Shown here piece after piece: positions 5,184-5,909 of a DNA stretch of 5,909 nucleotides (positions within the stretch are counted from its first letter, which is position 1; the number at the start of each line of letters is the position of its first letter). A program made the translations under genes and the position numbers. The DNA lies in contig JAKAAS010000142.1 of assembly GCA_021802225.1 (NCBI GenBank), positions 1 through 5,909 of the forward strand, given 5' to 3'. A model generated the notes under the pieces. It saw only the letters and a list, made by a program, of their open reading frames with translations. It was not told where the DNA came from and did no database searches. This DNA is from Bacillota bacterium. GTDB taxonomy: Bacteria > Bacillota_E > Sulfobacillia > Sulfobacillales > Sulfobacillaceae.

Positions 5184-5909
5184 GTGTCTCATGCGAAAGA
5201 CGTGTTATCGAAATATCTCTTTGGGGCGTTTCCTGACGACGCCTTCAGTGCGTTCGGGTGGCATGGGATCCACCTCACCCGGGCCTTGCCCACTGAATTG
5301 GTGGAAGTCTACCACGGCACCACAGACTTCGTGTGGGAGTCCGTGGATCAGTCCATCGTGCACATCGAATTTCAAGCCCAAAAAGAATCCACGCTCTACC
5401 GGTTTTTGGTCTATGATGCCCTGCTGGCGCAGCGCTACCGCCGGCCGATCCGGACGGTTGTCCTTAATATCGGCCCGGTGACCCAAGCACCCGAGCACTT
5501 GGATACAGGCAGCGTGCGCTACACGGTCGAGAACCTCTATCTCAACCGGATTGACGGCGAGGCCGTGCTGGCGGTGGTCACCGAGCATTTAGCCACGGGC
5601 CGCTGGACCCCGGACGACCGGGTCCGCTTGGCATTTGCCTGGCATCTGCGATATGATAAAGAGCAGAAGGCTCAAGTTTTTAATCGGATAGTGCAGTTGA
5701 TCCAGGAGATTCCTGATGCGCAAGAGCAAAACGGGGTGACGGCGCTGCTCTTAGGACTCAGTGCTCCGCAACTCTCGGCGCAGCAAGCACAGCAACTCAA
5801 GGAGGCTCTGAAAATGACCCACCTGGTGCGGGAAATCGAACGGGAAGCTGCGGAAAAAGCCGCAGCGGAAGCCACACAAGCCGCCACGATAAAAACCCAG
5901 CACACCATT
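5184..5909 (+). CDS. Rpn/PD-(D/E)XK nuclease family protein, C-terminus cut by window edge
   Basis: 242 codons are visible with no stop before the right edge. The N-terminus (DVLSKYLFGAF at 6-16, then LPTELVEV at 35-42) matches the opening of Rpn/transposase-like PD-(D/E)XK proteins. The expected active-site layout is present: Asp48 in TTDFVWE, then Glu62 and Gln64 in VHIEFQAQKE at 59-68. Known relatives such as E. coli RpnA are DNA endonucleases that promote RecA-independent recombination; this activity is inferred by family only. The visible end (REIEREAAEKAAAEATQAAT, about 216-235) is an Ala/Glu-rich helix, probably coiled coil, that continues past the edge. GTG at 5184 is chosen because AAAGGAG lies 9 bases upstream; an in-frame ATG at 5145 would add 13 residues. 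The gene follows a long non-coding stretch and has no evident link to the acyl-CoA genes. Confidence 0.85.
   Translation, partial: MSHAKDVLSKYLFGAFPDDAFSAFGWHGIHLTRALPTELVEVYHGTTDFVWESVDQSIVHIEFQAQKESTLYRFLVYDALLAQRYRRPIRTVVLNIGPVTQAPEHLDTGSVRYTVENLYLNRIDGEAVLAVVTEHLATGRWTPDDRVRLAFAWHLRYDKEQKAQVFNRIVQLIQEIPDAQEQNGVTALLLGLSAPQLSAQQAQQLKEALKMTHLVREIEREAAEKAAAEATQAATIKTQHTI

Overview
The window reads as bacterial chromosome, probably from a Gram-positive-type genome. Near-consensus GGAGG ribosome binding sites, a PucR/CdaR-type regulator and an Rpn-family protein would fit a Bacillota lineage such as Sulfobacillus or Alicyclobacillus. That placement is an impression, not something the sequence proves.

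Layout, left to right. (1) Positions 1-1384, minus strand: an AMP-forming acyl-CoA synthetase of which 461 residues are visible; its C-terminus runs off the left edge. (2) Positions 1385-1574: a same-strand gap of about 190 bases with no gene. (3) Positions 1575-2360, minus strand: a complete 261-residue enoyl-CoA hydratase/isomerase (crotonase) family protein with both catalytic-type glutamates. (4) Positions 2361-2714: a divergent intergenic region. It is GC-rich on the hydratase side, where a doubtful 56-codon ORF lies. It is AT-rich on the regulator side, where a promoter-like sequence overlaps a perfect palindrome. (5) Positions 2715-4667, plus strand: a 650-residue PucR/CdaR-type transcriptional regulator with a GAF domain and a C-terminal PucR helix-turn-helix. 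(6) Positions 4668-5183: about 515 bases with no convincing gene, a GC-rich hairpin and a 10-bp palindrome. (7) Positions 5184-5909, plus strand: the N-terminal 242 codons of an Rpn/PD-(D/E)XK nuclease family protein, running off the right edge.

How the genes may work together. The hydratase and the acyl-CoA synthetase are in the order hydratase then synthetase on one strand. They form the core of a carboxylic-acid activation and beta-oxidation-type catabolic unit: the ligase makes the CoA thioester and the crotonase hydrates or isomerises an enoyl-CoA. The divergent PucR-type regulator is the obvious candidate for controlling that unit, and possibly itself, in response to a small molecule sensed by its GAF or neighbouring sensor modules. 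The Rpn-like gene appears unrelated to this module and belongs to a family usually regarded as mobile or recombination-linked.

I see no rRNA, tRNA, CRISPR array, complete insertion sequence or clear Rho-independent terminator. Nothing here proves a new system. The most distinctive items are the multi-sensor regulator, its palindrome-bearing promoter region and the edge-truncated Rpn gene.
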